Shown here one piece after another: positions 28,719 to 38,286 of a stretch of 64,000 nucleotides of DNA; position 1 is the first letter of the stretch, and every line of letters begins with the position of its first letter. The DNA is from Paraburkholderia edwinii (GTDB lineage: Bacteria; Pseudomonadota; Gammaproteobacteria; Burkholderiales; Burkholderiaceae). The notes under the pieces are model-generated. The model did not search any database and had not been told where the DNA came from. It saw only the letters and a program-made list of their open reading frames with translations. Made by a program: the position numbers and the translations under genes. The stretch covers positions 992,001 to 1,056,000 of the forward strand of contig NZ_CP080095.1 in the NCBI RefSeq assembly GCF_019428685.1, written 5' to 3'.

Positions 28719-29384
28719 ATGTCCACTCAAATTCTCTTTATCCGGCACGGCGAAACGGACTGGAATCGCATCAAGCGCATACAAGGGCATATCGACATCC
28801 CGCTCGCGGCGTCCGGCATCGCACAGGCGCGGCGGCTCGCTGTGCGGCTTGCGCGCGAAGCGAAAGGGGGTGCGCGCCTCGATGCGATCTATTCGAGCGA
28901 CCTGCAGCGCGCGCAGCAAACGGCGCAGCCGTTCGCCGACGCACTCGGCATGCCGCTGATCCTGAACGAAGGCTTGCGCGAGCGGTCGTTCGGCGCGTTT
29001 CAAGGCCACGACAGCGACGAGATCGCCCAGCGCTTTCCCGACGAATACGCGCAATGGCAAACGCGCGATCCGGGCTTCGCTCCGCCGGAAGGCGAGTCGG
29101 AACGGGTGTTCTATCACCGTGTGTTGCACGCGCTCGAGCCGATCGTCGCCGCGCATCCGGATGGACGCATCGCGTGCGTCGCGCATGGCGGCGTACTCGA
29201 CTGTGTGTACCGGCTTGCAAAGGGCATTGCGCTCGACGCGCCACGCGATTACCCGCTGCTCAATACGAGCATCAACGTTGTCGATTTCGACGGCGGGAAG
29301 GCGACTGTCGTGTCATGGGCAGACGTTGCACATCTCGACGGGCACAGCGAGGACGACGGCTTCCACAAGTCGCCGCGGGCGTAA
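28719..29384 (+). CDS. Histidine phosphatase family protein (GpmB/CobC-like)
   Basis: A 221-residue member of the phosphoglycerate-mutase-like histidine phosphatases. The phosphorylated histidine is in IRHGETDWN near the N-terminus, and the second catalytic histidine in CVAHGGVLD. These enzymes hydrolyse small phosphorylated metabolites, and the true substrate cannot be assigned from sequence. Cofactor-dependent mutases are longer, so plain phosphatase activity is more likely. It is convergent with ruvB. Confidence 0.88.
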   Translation: MSTQILFIRHGETDWNRIKRIQGHIDIPLAASGIAQARRLAVRLAREAKGGARLDAIYSSDLQRAQQTAQPFADALGMPLILNEGLRERSFGAFQGHDSDEIAQRFPDEYAQWQTRDPGFAPPEGESERVFYHRVLHALEPIVAAHPDGRIACVAHGGVLDCVYRLAKGIALDAPRDYPLLNTSINVVDFDGGKATVVSWADVAHLDGHSEDDGFHKSPRA

Positions 29385-29459
29385 CGTTAAAGCCGTTGGC
29401 GTATCTCAATCAAGGCTGCCGCATCGCGCGCTGAACCACTGCGCGCGGGGCGGCGGCGC

Positions 29460-30524
29460 TTATGCAGGATCCGAGTCCCACAAGCCGCGTACCGGACTCG
29501 AAGAGTCGGGCGCGGCCAGCCCGAAATGCCGGTACGTGAGCAGCGTCGCAACACGGCCGCGCGGCGTGCGCTGCAGATAGCCCTGCTGGATCAGATAAGG
29601 TTCGAGCACGTCTTCGATCGTATCGCGCTCTTCGCCGATCGCCGCGGCGAGATTGTCGACGCCGACCGGGCCGCCATCGAATTTGTGCAGGATTGCCTCG
29701 AGCAGCTTGCGGTCCATCAGATCGAAACCGACCGGATCGACATCGAGCATTGCCAGAGCGGCATCCGCCACCTTCGCGCTGATATTGCCGTCCGCCTTCA
29801 CTTCCGCGAAGTCGCGCACACGCCGTAGCAGGCGGTTCGCAATACGCGGCGTGCCGCGCGAGCGTTTCGCGATTTCGAGCGCGCCTTCCGGATCGATCTG
29901 CGCATTCAATAACGATGCGGAGCGCGTGACGATGCGCGCGAGTTCCGTCGCGTTATAAAACTCGAGCCGCGCAACGATACCGAAGCGATCGCGCAGCGGA
30001 TTGGTCAGCATGCCGGCGCGCGTGGTCGCACCCACCAGCGTGAACGGTTGCAGATCGAGCTTCACGCTGCGCGCAGCCGGACCTTCGCCGATCATGATGT
30101 CGATCTGGTAGTCCTCGAGCGCCGGGTACAGGATCTCCTCGACGACCGGCGACAAGCGGTGAATTTCGTCGATAAACAGCACATCGTTTGCTTCGAGATT
30201 TGTCAGCAGCGCGGCGAGGTCGCCGGCTCGCTCGAGCACCGGCCCCGACGTTTGCCGCAGATTGACACCCATTTCACGCGCGATGATGTGCGCAAGCGTG
30301 GTCTTGCCGAGGCCCGGCGGCCCGAACAACAGAACGTGGTCGAGCGACTCCGAACGGCGCTTCGCAGCTTCGATAAAAATCTCGAGCTGACCGCGCACCT
30401 TTTCCTGGCCGACGTATTCGTCGAGCTGACGCGGGCGCAGCGCGCGCTCGAACGCCTCCTCATTCGGCGACACGGGCGTGGCGGCGATGATGCGTTCGGC
30501 GGCGAGTTTGTCGGTTTCGATCAT
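29460..30524 (-). CDS. ruvB: Holliday junction branch-migration ATPase RuvB
   Basis: RuvB is the hexameric AAA+ motor that drives branch migration with RuvA. The 354-residue protein has Walker A GPPGLGKT (residues 68-75), Walker B FIDEIH (117-122), the sensor GATTRAG and a C-terminal winged-helix domain. I start at the Met before ETDKL, as in relatives; an ATG three codons upstream is in frame. It is the last gene of a ruvC-ruvA-ruvB cluster, 143 bp after ruvA. Confidence 0.98.
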   Translation of the reverse strand: MIETDKLAAERIIAATPVSPNEEAFERALRPRQLDEYVGQEKVRGQLEIFIEAAKRRSESLDHVLLFGPPGLGKTTLAHIIAREMGVNLRQTSGPVLERAGDLAALLTNLEANDVLFIDEIHRLSPVVEEILYPALEDYQIDIMIGEGPAARSVKLDLQPFTLVGATTRAGMLTNPLRDRFGIVARLEFYNATELARIVTRSASLLNAQIDPEGALEIAKRSRGTPRIANRLLRRVRDFAEVKADGNISAKVADAALAMLDVDPVGFDLMDRKLLEAILHKFDGGPVGVDNLAAAIGEERDTIEDVLEPYLIQQGYLQRTPRGRVATLLTYRHFGLAAPDSSSPVRGLWDSDPA

Positions 30525-30667
30525 GACGGGCATTGTACCGCGCGCCGCGTGTTCACAAACCTGGCCGAATGGCCAGGGTGTTTTCGCGGCGGCAGTGTGA
30601 CATGCTTCGCTTCGTCGTCAGGTGCAACGCGCCGCCAGCGTTGCACAGCGCGACGGCGACACGCCGG

Positions 30668-31249
30668 TCAGGTCTTCGACAATGCCTTGAGCGCGAGCTT
30701 GATGCCTTCCGAGACTCCCGTGCCGGCCGGCACATTTTTGATGGCCGCCAACGCTTCTTTTTCGGAGTAACCCAATGCGAGCAAAGCATTCAGGATATCG
30801 GACGCATGACCGGAAGCGGAGACAGCGCCTGCGGCAGCGCCGAGGTCGGCACCGAGCTTTCCCTTGAGTTCGAGCAGCAGCCGCTCCGCGGTTTTCTTGC
30901 CGATGCCGGGCACGCGCGTGAGGCGGGCGGCATCCTGCAGCGTCACGGTTTGAGCGAGCTCCTGCACGCTCATGCCGGACAGCACGGCGAGCGCCATGCG
31001 CGCGCCGATGCCACTGATCTTTAACAATTCGCGAAACGTTGCGCGTTCCTGCGCGGTGCCGAAGCCGTACAGCAGGTGGGCGTCCTCACGCACGATCAGC
31101 TGCGTGAGCAGCACCACTTTTTCGCCTGTCGACGGCAGGTTGTAGAAGGTGCTCATCGGCACGTCGACTTCGTAACCGACGCCGTTGCAGTCGACGAGCA
31201 GGTGCGGCGGGTTCTTTTCCAGCAGGACGCCGGCAATGCGACCGATCAT
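30668..31249 (-). CDS. ruvA: Holliday junction DNA helicase subunit RuvA
   Basis: RuvA tetramers hold the four-way junction for RuvB. The 193-residue protein has an N-terminal OB fold beginning [12 protein letters not shown], helix-hairpin-helix motifs ([14 protein letters not shown] and [20 protein letters not shown]) and the C-terminal RuvB-contact domain ([19 protein letters not shown]). In-frame codons upstream to 31474 are not RuvA-like and are excluded. Confidence 0.98.
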   Translation of the reverse strand: MIGRIAGVLLEKNPPHLLVDCNGVGYEVDVPMSTFYNLPSTGEKVVLLTQLIVREDAHLLYGFGTAQERATFRELLKISGIGARMALAVLSGMSVQELAQTVTLQDAARLTRVPGIGKKTAERLLLELKGKLGADLGAAAGAVSASGHASDILNALLALGYSEKEALAAIKNVPAGTGVSEGIKLALKALSKT

Positions 31250-31409
31250 GATCGATTCAATCGTGGGGGAAAGCGCGAGTGTAGCGCAGCGCGAACCCAC
31301 GCGGCGCGGGCCGAAGGGGATGAAAGGGCTGGAGGGGCTAAAGCACGCTGCCGCTGTGATCTTGCCGCCCGTGGGCGCAGCGGTTCGGGTTCGTGCGACG
31401 CGGTGCGCC

Positions 31410-31952
31410 CTAACCGACCAGCCGTCCCCGCCGCACGCGCAGGCCCTTCTTCGCCAGCGCCGGCGCGATACCACCGAGCGTGCTCAGCGTACTGCCGCCG
31501 TGCGCGTGGCAAATGGCCATACCGAGCGCATCGGCGGCATCGGTGCCCGGCATGCCGGAGAGCGTTAGCAGGCGCACCACCATCTGCTGCATCTGCTCCT
31601 TCGTTGCGCGACCGTAGCCGACCACCGCCTGTTTCAACTGCAGTGCCGTGTATTCGGCCACCGGCACGCCGCCCGCCACGAGCCCGCAGATCGCCGCGCC
31701 GCGCGCCTGGCCGAGCAGCAGCGTCGATTGCGGATTGACGTTGACGAAGACCTTCTCGATGGCCGCCTGATCGGGCGCATGCTCGCGAATCAGCGTGGAT
31801 ATACCCTCGAAGATCGTACCGAGACGGGACGGCAGATCGCTGTCCTGCGTCTTGATGACGCCGCTCGCGACGTAGCGCAACTGGTGACCGGACTGGTCGA
31901 TCACGCCGAAGCCGGTCACGCGCAGGCCGGGGTCGATGCCGAGAATTCTCAT
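31410..31952 (-). CDS. ruvC: Crossover junction endonuclease RuvC
   Basis: RuvC resolves Holliday junctions by paired nicking. The 180-residue protein has all four catalytic acidic residues: D7 (GIDPG), E66 (AIEKVF), D138 and D141 (GTDAADALG). It lies first in ruvC-ruvA-ruvB. purH lies upstream on the same strand, and its terminator is at 32000-32033. Confidence 0.98.
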   Translation of the reverse strand: MRILGIDPGLRVTGFGVIDQSGHQLRYVASGVIKTQDSDLPSRLGTIFEGISTLIREHAPDQAAIEKVFVNVNPQSTLLLGQARGAAICGLVAGGVPVAEYTALQLKQAVVGYGRATKEQMQQMVVRLLTLSGMPGTDAADALGMAICHAHGGSTLSTLGGIAPALAKKGLRVRRGRLVG

Positions 31953-31999
31953 AGCGGAAGGGCGGACTCAGTGCCTGCGATACTACAACGAATCGGATG

Positions 32000-32033
32000 A
32001 AAAACGGCCCGACAGTGTCGCTCTGCCGGGCCG
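32000..32033 (-). terminator. Intrinsic terminator after purH
   Basis: On the minus strand CGGCCCGGCAG pairs with CTGTCGGGCCG (one mismatch), followed by TTTTT. It ends the fis-purH side and separates it from ruvC. Confidence 0.8.
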
Positions 32034-32048
32034 CCTGGTCAATCTGGT

Positions 32049-32113
32049 GACGTGATTCAGTGGGGTAACTCAGTAACGTGACTCAGTAACGTGACTCGGT
32101 GACGTAACTCAGT
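32049..32113. repeat. 13-bp tandem repeat in the purH 3' end
   Basis: Five 13-bp units of the form (A/G)ACGT(G/A)A(C/T)TCAGT are arranged head to tail, with two almost perfect copies AACGTGACTCAGT and AACGTGACTCGGT at 32075-32100. The last unit includes the purH stop codon, so the array lies between the stop and the terminator. It may vary in copy number between strains. Confidence 0.85.
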
Positions 32114-33674
32114 GCCGGAAATGCCGCACGCCAGTCACGACCATCGCGATGTTGTGCTCGTCCGCGGCGGCGATCACCTCGTCGTCGCGCACCGAGCCGC
32201 CCGGCTGGATCACGCAGGTCGCGCCGGCCGCGACGACCACGTCGAGCCCGTCGCGGAACGGGAAGAACGCGTCCGACGCAACGGCCGAGCCGTTCAGCGA
32301 CAGCCCGGCGTTCTGCGCCTTGATGCTCGCAATGCGCGCCGAGTCCACGCGGCTCATCTGTCCGGCGCCGACGCCGAGCGTCATGCCGTTGCCGCAGAAC
32401 ACGATCGCGTTCGACTTCACAAACTTCGCCACGCGCCACGCGAACAGCAGATCGTCCATCTCCTTCGGCGTCGGATAGCGCTTCGTCACGACACGCAGGT
32501 CGCGCGCCTGCACATTCTTCGCATCGAGCGACTGCACGAGCAGCCCGCCGCCGACGCGTTTCAGGTCGAACGCGTTGCTCCCGTCGCCGAGCGCGATTTC
32601 GAGCAACCGGACGTTCTGCTTGGCAGCGAACACCTGACGCGCCGCGGCGCTAAACGCCGGCGCAATCAGCACCTCGACGAACTGCTTGGCAACGGCCTGC
32701 GCGGTTGCTTCGTCCACCTCGCGGTTGAACGCGATGATGCCGCCGAACGCCGAGGTCGGATCGGTCTGGAATGCCTTCGCGTACGCTTCGTTCGTATCGG
32801 CGCCCACTGCCACACCGCACGGATTCGCGTGCTTGATGATCACGCAGGCCGGTACGTCGAATGTTTTTACGCATTCCCAGGCAGCGTCCGAATCGGCGAT
32901 GTTGTTGTACGACAGTTCCTTGCCCTGCAGCTGCGTGTAGTTCGCGAGCGCACCGGCCGGCACCGCGAGGTCGCGATAGAACGCCGCGCTTTGATGCGGA
33001 TTTTCACCGTAGCGCAGGTCCTGAACCTTGTCGAATGCGAGATTGAACGTGGCCGGATACGTGTTGCGCGAGCGATGCTGCAGCTCTTCGGTGAGGCTCG
33101 TCAGGTAATTCGTGATCGCGCCGTCGTACTGCGCGGTGTGTGCGAACACCTTGGTCGCAAGCCGGAAGTTCGTCTTGTAGCTGACCGTGTTGCGGTTCGC
33201 GCGCATTTCGTCGAGCACGGCCGCGTAATCGACCGGATCGACGACCACCGTAACGTCGCGGTGATTCTTCGCCGCGGAGCGCAGCATCGTCGGGCCGCCG
33301 ATGTCGATGTTCTCGATCGCGTCTTCGAGCGAGCAGTCTTCCTTCGACACGGTCTGCACAAACGGATACAGATTCACGACAAGCAGGTCGATGGTCGGAA
33401 TGCCGTGCTGCTCGAGCGCGGCCATGTGTTCGGGCAAATCGCGGCGCGCGAGAATGCCGCCGTGCACTTTCGGATGCAGCGTCTTCACGCGCCCGTCGAG
33501 CATTTCCGGAAAGCCCGTGTAATCGGCTACCTCGGTGACCGCGAGGCCCGCATCGGCGAGCAGTTTTGCGGTGCCGCCGGTCGACAGGATCTTGACGCCG
33601 AGTTCCGACAGCGATTTCGCAAAATCGACGATACCTGACTTGTCGGAAACGGAGATGAGCGCTTGCTTGATCAT
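32109..33674 (-). CDS. purH: Bifunctional AICAR transformylase / IMP cyclohydrolase
   Basis: PurH performs the last two steps to IMP. The 521-residue protein has the N-terminal cyclohydrolase domain ([15 protein letters not shown] at the start, then [11 protein letters not shown]) and the C-terminal transformylase domain, with the catalytic Lys-His pair in [12 protein letters not shown]. Its length is typical. It lies 45 bp after fis on the same strand, forming the dusB-fis-purH group common in this order. Confidence 0.98.
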   Translation of the reverse strand: MIKQALISVSDKSGIVDFAKSLSELGVKILSTGGTAKLLADAGLAVTEVADYTGFPEMLDGRVKTLHPKVHGGILARRDLPEHMAALEQHGIPTIDLLVVNLYPFVQTVSKEDCSLEDAIENIDIGGPTMLRSAAKNHRDVTVVVDPVDYAAVLDEMRANRNTVSYKTNFRLATKVFAHTAQYDGAITNYLTSLTEELQHRSRNTYPATFNLAFDKVQDLRYGENPHQSAAFYRDLAVPAGALANYTQLQGKELSYNNIADSDAAWECVKTFDVPACVIIKHANPCGVAVGADTNEAYAKAFQTDPTSAFGGIIAFNREVDEATAQAVAKQFVEVLIAPAFSAAARQVFAAKQNVRLLEIALGDGSNAFDLKRVGGGLLVQSLDAKNVQARDLRVVTKRYPTPKEMDDLLFAWRVAKFVKSNAIVFCGNGMTLGVGAGQMSRVDSARIASIKAQNAGLSLNGSAVASDAFFPFRDGLDVVVAAGATCVIQPGGSVRDDEVIAAADEHNIAMVVTGVRHFRH

Positions 33675-33719
33675 GATGAAAACGGGAAAGCCCGATGAAG
33701 GCGTGGCAGGGCGCGTGCG

Positions 33720-33953
33720 CTACAGCAAACCGTGCTGTTGCAACTTCTTGCGCAGCGTATTGCGGTTGATGCCGAGATACTCGGCGGCCAGCGACTGATT
33801 GCCGCCGGCCTGCTCGAGCACCACCTCGAGCAGCGGTTTTTCAACGCACGAGATGACCATGTCATAGACGTCGTGCGGATTGGAGCCGTCGAGGTCCTGA
33901 AAGTACACATCCAGGCTGTCGCGGACACATTGTTCGATATTGTGCTTGCTCAT
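33720..33953 (-). CDS. fis: Fis-type nucleoid DNA-binding protein
   Basis: Fis bends DNA and modulates growth-phase transcription. The 77-residue protein is the short betaproteobacterial form (E. coli Fis is 98). It has the HTH at residues 51-71 (GNQSLAAEYLGINRNTLRKK). The N-terminal flexible beta-arm region of enteric Fis is largely missing. Its start overlaps the dusB stop by 4 bp, the classic dusB-fis operon. Confidence 0.96.
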   Translation of the reverse strand: MSKHNIEQCVRDSLDVYFQDLDGSNPHDVYDMVISCVEKPLLEVVLEQAGGNQSLAAEYLGINRNTLRKKLQQHGLL

Positions 33954-35014
33954 GCTGCTAATAAGTCGGATTGGTCCCGTTCGCCGTTGTTTTTTGCATC
34001 GTCTTCGACATACACGAGGCGATCGGAAATCGCCTTTTGCGCGTCGAAGAATTCATTGACGGCGAGCAGCTGCTCGCGCGTCGTATCCAGCGTATTCATC
34101 CGATGGCGGAACACGTTGGCGCCGGAAAGGCCGCGAGTGTACCAGCCGATATGCTTGCGCGCAGTACGCACGCCGGTGAATTCTCCGTAAAAAGCGTAGT
34201 GATCCTCGAGATGCTCGTTCATGACCTGCTGAATCTCGTCGATTCGCGGCGGCGGCAGCAGGCTGCCCGTCTGCAGGAAATGATCGATTTCGCGGAACAG
34301 CCACGGGCGCCCCTGCGCCGCGCGGCCAATCATGATGGCATCCGCGCCGGTCGCGGCGAGCACATCGCGCGCCTTCTGCGGCGACGTGATGTCGCCGTTG
34401 GCGACGACCGGAATGCTCACCGCAGCCTTGACCGCGGCGATTGTTTCGTATTCGGCTTCGCCGTGGTAGAGATCCGCTCGCGTGCGGCCATGCACGGTCA
34501 GCATCGAGATGCCGGAGGATTCGGCGAGACGCGCGACGTTGAGCGCGTTTTTGTTTTCGCGATTCCAGCCGGTACGAATCTTGAGCGTGACGGGTACCGC
34601 ATCGGGCCCGATGCCCACTGCGTTGACGACGGCCTCGACAATGCGTTGCACGAGCGGTTCGTTTTGCAGCAGCGCGGAGCCGGCCGCGACGTTGCACACT
34701 TTTTTCGCGGGGCAGCCCATGTTGATGTCGATGATCTGCGCGCCGTTCGCGACGTTGTAGCGCGCGGCTTCGGCCATCATCTGCGGGTCGGCGCCGGCGA
34801 TCTGCACGGCGATCGGCTCGACTTCGCCCGCGTGGTTCGCGCGCCGCATGGTCTTTTCGCTCTTCCAGAGCTGCGCGTTCGACGCAACCATTTCCGAGAC
34901 GGCATAGCCCGCGCCGAGCCGCTTGCAAAGCTGGCGGAACGGCCGGTCCGTCACGCCCGCCATGGGGGCGACGAAAAGGTTGTTGCGCAAATTGTGCGTG
35001 CCGAGAACGGGCAT
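33950..35014 (-). CDS. dusB: tRNA-dihydrouridine synthase B
   Basis: DusB is an FMN enzyme that reduces uridine in the tRNA D-loop. The 354-residue protein has APMAGVTDRPFR at the start of the TIM barrel, the catalytic Cys101 in NMGCPAKKVC, VHGRTR, and the phosphate-binding IGRAAQGRPW. I start at the Met before PVLGTHNL; the 64 in-frame codons upstream are not family-like and probably belong to the leader. Confidence 0.97.
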   Translation of the reverse strand: MPVLGTHNLRNNLFVAPMAGVTDRPFRQLCKRLGAGYAVSEMVASNAQLWKSEKTMRRANHAGEVEPIAVQIAGADPQMMAEAARYNVANGAQIIDINMGCPAKKVCNVAAGSALLQNEPLVQRIVEAVVNAVGIGPDAVPVTLKIRTGWNRENKNALNVARLAESSGISMLTVHGRTRADLYHGEAEYETIAAVKAAVSIPVVANGDITSPQKARDVLAATGADAIMIGRAAQGRPWLFREIDHFLQTGSLLPPPRIDEIQQVMNEHLEDHYAFYGEFTGVRTARKHIGWYTRGLSGANVFRHRMNTLDTTREQLLAVNEFFDAQKAISDRLVYVEDDAKNNGERDQSDLLAA

Positions 35015-35349
35015 GAGCAAAAGAACCAGCCGCGGTGAGCCGCTTTGCGGGACAGCGCTGCACAACAGCGCCGACACAGGAGCGGGTACCGCAGATCGCG
35101 AGGGGAAAGTTTCTATTTTAACGTTAACGGCGCACCACCCGTCAGAGTTAAGTGCGTGATAAGCCGTTAAATCTTCTATGAAAGTGCGCTCTGTCATAGA
35201 ACGCACACGCGCCGACAGGCGTTATTTCCGATGCAGTACCATGCAAATGGACGCGTGCACAGGCACACACTAGCGCGATCGGTGCACGAAGTGTGCGGCC
35301 ACGCTCCCGCAAACGCGCCGCCCGCCTGCCGCAATTGGCGACGCTGGCG
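35015..35349. other. Leader/promoter region of dusB-fis
   Basis: The 335-bp gap between the UbiH-type gene and dusB is AT-rich around 35100-35200. It contains the inverted repeat listed at 35174-35201. A longer in-frame reading of dusB into this region lacks conservation. No separate gene is visible. Confidence 0.55.
35174..35201. promoter_or_regulatory. Inverted repeat upstream of dusB-fis
   Basis: TTCTATGA (35174-35181) and TCATAGAA (35194-35201) are perfect 8-base arms spaced by 12, giving arm centres two helical turns apart. That is operator geometry for a dimeric regulator. Fis autoregulates in enterics, but this is not a typical Fis site, so the binder is unknown. Confidence 0.45.
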
Positions 35350-36627
35350 CTAGCGCCGTTGCCCGAACATCATCTGCCGTGCGAGCGCCGTTTTCACAGG
35401 CGGCACGAATTCAAGCGCAGTCAGCGCGAGGCCGCGCAGCGGGCCAAGCGCGGGAAAGTCGAACGTGAAGAGACGTGCGAGCGTATCGGTGGCGCCGATC
35501 GTGAGTCGCCGGTCGAGCGCGCGGCTGCGCGCGAACGCCGCCAGCGCGAGCGGCGACGCACCGTGTTGCGACAGCGCGTCGGCCAGCGCATGCGCGTCGC
35601 GCAGACCGAGGTTGAGCCCTTGCCCGGCGACCGGGTGCAGCGTCTGCGCGGCGTTACCGATCGCGACGACGCGGCCGTTCACGAGCGCGTCGACGGTATT
35701 GAGACCGAGCGGAAATGCCGCACGTCCGCGAATGTGCGTAAAGCGGCCCATCCGCTCGCCGAACGCGACGCCGAGTTCGTGCAGAAACGCGTCGTCGGGC
35801 AGTTGCGCCCGGCGTGCCGCTTCTTCGGGCGCGCAGCACCAGACGAGCGCATAGTCGGCGCCGCGCACACCGCCTACCGGAAGCAGCGCGATCGGCCCTT
35901 GCGAGGTGAAGCGTTCCCATGCGACATGCGGCCGCGGCGTCGACACGGTGACCGTGCCGACGAGCGCCGTTTGCCCATAGTCGCGCGTGCCGCCGCCGCG
36001 AGCCGCCTGCTGTTCGTGAAAGAGGCCGCCTTCGGCGCTGACCAGCAGACGCGTACGCAGCGTGCGCGGCGCGTGGGCCGGGCCAGTGCTTTCGATATGC
36101 AGCGTCACGCCGTCGTCTTCCTGCACGGGCGGCCGCGCGGTCGTCGATTTGAACCAGTGCACGGGCGTCGTCTGCACGACCTGCGCGAGCGCGTGCACGA
36201 TCGAGCCGTAGCGCAGCACGTAGCCGAGCGCCGGCAGCCCGTGCTCGGCGTGGTCGATCAGCGTGCGGCCGAAGTGTCCGCGCTGCGAGACGTGAATGCG
36301 ATGAATCGCGGTCGCATCGGTGGGCCAGCGCAGCGGCTCGAGTATCATCCGGCTGCCTTGCGACACGGCGATCGAGCGCGGATCGGATGCCGCGTCTTCC
36401 GGCTCGCGAGCGTCGATCAGCGCAATCGACAGCGCGCGCGTCGCGCTGCGCCGCGCGAGCCAGCCCGCGAGCGCGAGCCCGACCGGACCCGCACCGACTA
36501 TCGTCACGTCGAAGTCGAACGGCTGGTTTTGCTGCGGAAGGCTTACGGTGTTCGAGCCTGGCCGCTCGCCCGTCTGAAACCCATGACTTGGCGTATGCTG
36601 CCCCTGATCCACATTCGCCTCGCTCAT
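35350..36627 (-). CDS. UbiH/UbiF-family FAD-dependent hydroxylase
   Basis: A 425-residue flavoprotein monooxygenase of the ubiquinone-biosynthesis hydroxylase family. The N-terminal FAD motif VGAGPVGLALAGWLA begins near residue 43, and the second FAD motif is IGNAAQTLHPVAGQGLNLG. These enzymes hydroxylate the quinone ring during ubiquinone synthesis. Which ring carbon is modified (UbiH, UbiI or UbiF) cannot be told here. The start overlaps the pepP stop by 4 bp, so the two genes are coupled, as in many proteobacteria where pepP and ubiH are adjacent. Confidence 0.9.
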   Translation of the reverse strand: MSEANVDQGQHTPSHGFQTGERPGSNTVSLPQQNQPFDFDVTIVGAGPVGLALAGWLARRSATRALSIALIDAREPEDAASDPRSIAVSQGSRMILEPLRWPTDATAIHRIHVSQRGHFGRTLIDHAEHGLPALGYVLRYGSIVHALAQVVQTTPVHWFKSTTARPPVQEDDGVTLHIESTGPAHAPRTLRTRLLVSAEGGLFHEQQAARGGGTRDYGQTALVGTVTVSTPRPHVAWERFTSQGPIALLPVGGVRGADYALVWCCAPEEAARRAQLPDDAFLHELGVAFGERMGRFTHIRGRAAFPLGLNTVDALVNGRVVAIGNAAQTLHPVAGQGLNLGLRDAHALADALSQHGASPLALAAFARSRALDRRLTIGATDTLARLFTFDFPALGPLRGLALTALEFVPPVKTALARQMMFGQRR

Positions 36628-38108
36628 GCGGCGCCGGGCGCAGCAAGCGCAGTATCTTGCACCGCTTGCGCGTCGCGCATTAACGCTTCGATCTCGTCAG
36701 CGTCGACGGGTACGTCGCGTGTGAGCAGCTCACAGCCGGTCGCGGTGACGACCGCGTCGTCTTCGATGCGGATGCCGATGTTCCAGTATTTTTCCGGCAC
36801 GTCTTCAGCGGCACGAACATAGAGACCAGGCTCGATCGTGAGCGTCATCGACGGCGCCAGCGTGCGCCACGGCGGCATTTTCTGACCGTCTGGCGCCGCA
36901 CTTCCATTAACGCTGCCTTCACCGCTTCTCTCACCGCTTCTTTCCCCGCTTCTCTCACGGTAATCGCCGCAGTCATGCACATCCATCCCGAGCCAATGCC
37001 CGGTCCGATGCATATAAAACCGCGCATACGCGCGCTGCTCGATCACGTCGTCGACGGTGGCATAACGGTCGCGCCCGATGATGCCGGTATCGAGCAGCCC
37101 TTGCGCGAGCACGCGCACCGCGGCTTCATGCGGTGCATCGAAGCTCACACCGGCGCGCGTCGCATCGATCGCCGCCTGCTGCGCGGCGAGCACGATGTCG
37201 TACAACTCCCGCTGCGCGGCGCTGAAGCGGCCGTTGGCCGGAAACGTGCGCGTGATGTCGGATGCGTAGCCGTCGAGTTCGCAGGCGGCGTCGATCAGAA
37301 TCAGATCGCCGTCGCGCGCGATCGCGTTGCCGGCCGGATAGTGCAACACGCAGGCGTTCGCGCCGGCCGCAACGATTGATCCGTACGCCGGCGCTTGCGC
37401 GCCGTACTTGCGAAACGTGTAAAGCAGCTCCGCTTCGAGTTCGTATTCGCGCATACCCGGCCGGCATACGGCCATCGTGCGGCGATGCGCGAGCGCGGAA
37501 ATCTGTGCGGCGCGGCGCATCACGGCCAGCTCGTGGCTGTCCTTGAAAAGACGCATCTCGTCGAGCACCGGCAGCAGGTCATGTACCGCAGTCGGCGCCA
37601 CGACGCCGCTGCGCGAGCGCGCGCGCACCGCGTCGAGCCATAGACGCACCTGCGCGTCGAGTTCCGGCGATACGCCGAGCGCATAGTGCAGGGCAGGCTT
37701 GTCCGCAATGATGCGCGGCACATGCGTGTCGAGCTCGTCGAACGGAAACGCGGCATCGAAGCCAAACGCATCGCGCGCGCCTTCCGGACCGTAGCGGAAG
37801 CCTTCCCACGTCTCGCGCTCCGCGTTCTTCTCGCGGCAGAACAGGATGGCCGCGGGCGCATCGGGCGCCGCGCTCGCATCGAGCACGAGCAGCGCTTCGG
37901 GTTCGGTAAAGCCGGTCAGATAGTAGAAGTAGCTGTCGTGCCGGTACGGGTAGTCGGCGTCGCGGTTGCGCAGCACTTCGGGCGCGGTCGGTACGATCGC
38001 GACACCGCCGCCCGCTGCGCGCAGTGCGGCCAGCACGCGCTCGCGCCGTTGACGGTAGACGGCGACGGCCGCTGTCGGATCGAGGGAGGATTCGGTCGGC
38101 AGGTTCAT
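36624..38108 (-). CDS. pepP: Xaa-Pro aminopeptidase (aminopeptidase P)
   Basis: PepP is a dimanganese enzyme that removes an N-terminal residue preceding proline. The 494-residue protein has the creatinase-fold ligands: two Asp in LIDAACELDGYASDITRTF, His in MHRTGHWLGMDVHD, and Glu in TIEPGLYV and IRIEDDAVV. It is some 50 residues longer than E. coli PepP. About half of that is an insertion right after VHDCGDYR, made of three RSGE-type repeats plus a linker before PPWRTLAP. The start at the Met before NLPTESS is chosen over an upstream Met that adds non-conserved residues. Confidence 0.95.
   Translation of the reverse strand: MNLPTESSLDPTAAVAVYRQRRERVLAALRAAGGGVAIVPTAPEVLRNRDADYPYRHDSYFYYLTGFTEPEALLVLDASAAPDAPAAILFCREKNAERETWEGFRYGPEGARDAFGFDAAFPFDELDTHVPRIIADKPALHYALGVSPELDAQVRLWLDAVRARSRSGVVAPTAVHDLLPVLDEMRLFKDSHELAVMRRAAQISALAHRRTMAVCRPGMREYELEAELLYTFRKYGAQAPAYGSIVAAGANACVLHYPAGNAIARDGDLILIDAACELDGYASDITRTFPANGRFSAAQRELYDIVLAAQQAAIDATRAGVSFDAPHEAAVRVLAQGLLDTGIIGRDRYATVDDVIEQRAYARFYMHRTGHWLGMDVHDCGDYRERSGERSGERSGEGSVNGSAAPDGQKMPPWRTLAPSMTLTIEPGLYVRAAEDVPEKYWNIGIRIEDDAVVTATGCELLTRDVPVDADEIEALMRDAQAVQDTALAAPGAA
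36921..36956. repeat. 12-bp tandem repeat inside pepP
   Basis: Three 12-bp units ACCGCTTCTCTC / ACCGCTTCTTTC / CCCGCTTCTCTC encode the minus-strand repeat Glu-Arg-Ser-Gly. The unit is a multiple of three, so copy-number change would keep the frame. It lies in a loop next to a metal-ligand His. Confidence 0.85.
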
Positions 38109-38286
38109 CGTGCGATTGTAGCGCTCTATAAGACATTGCAATGCGCAGCGCGTATGGCGCGAATTGTTGCAATCCGCCCACAAGCAGCCCGGCACCGCTT
38201 ACAGGATCGGGCCGCGACCCTTGAAACGACGCCATTCCACGTATACTTTCGGCCAATCAAGAAAACGAGAAGAGGCAGAAGAAGTG

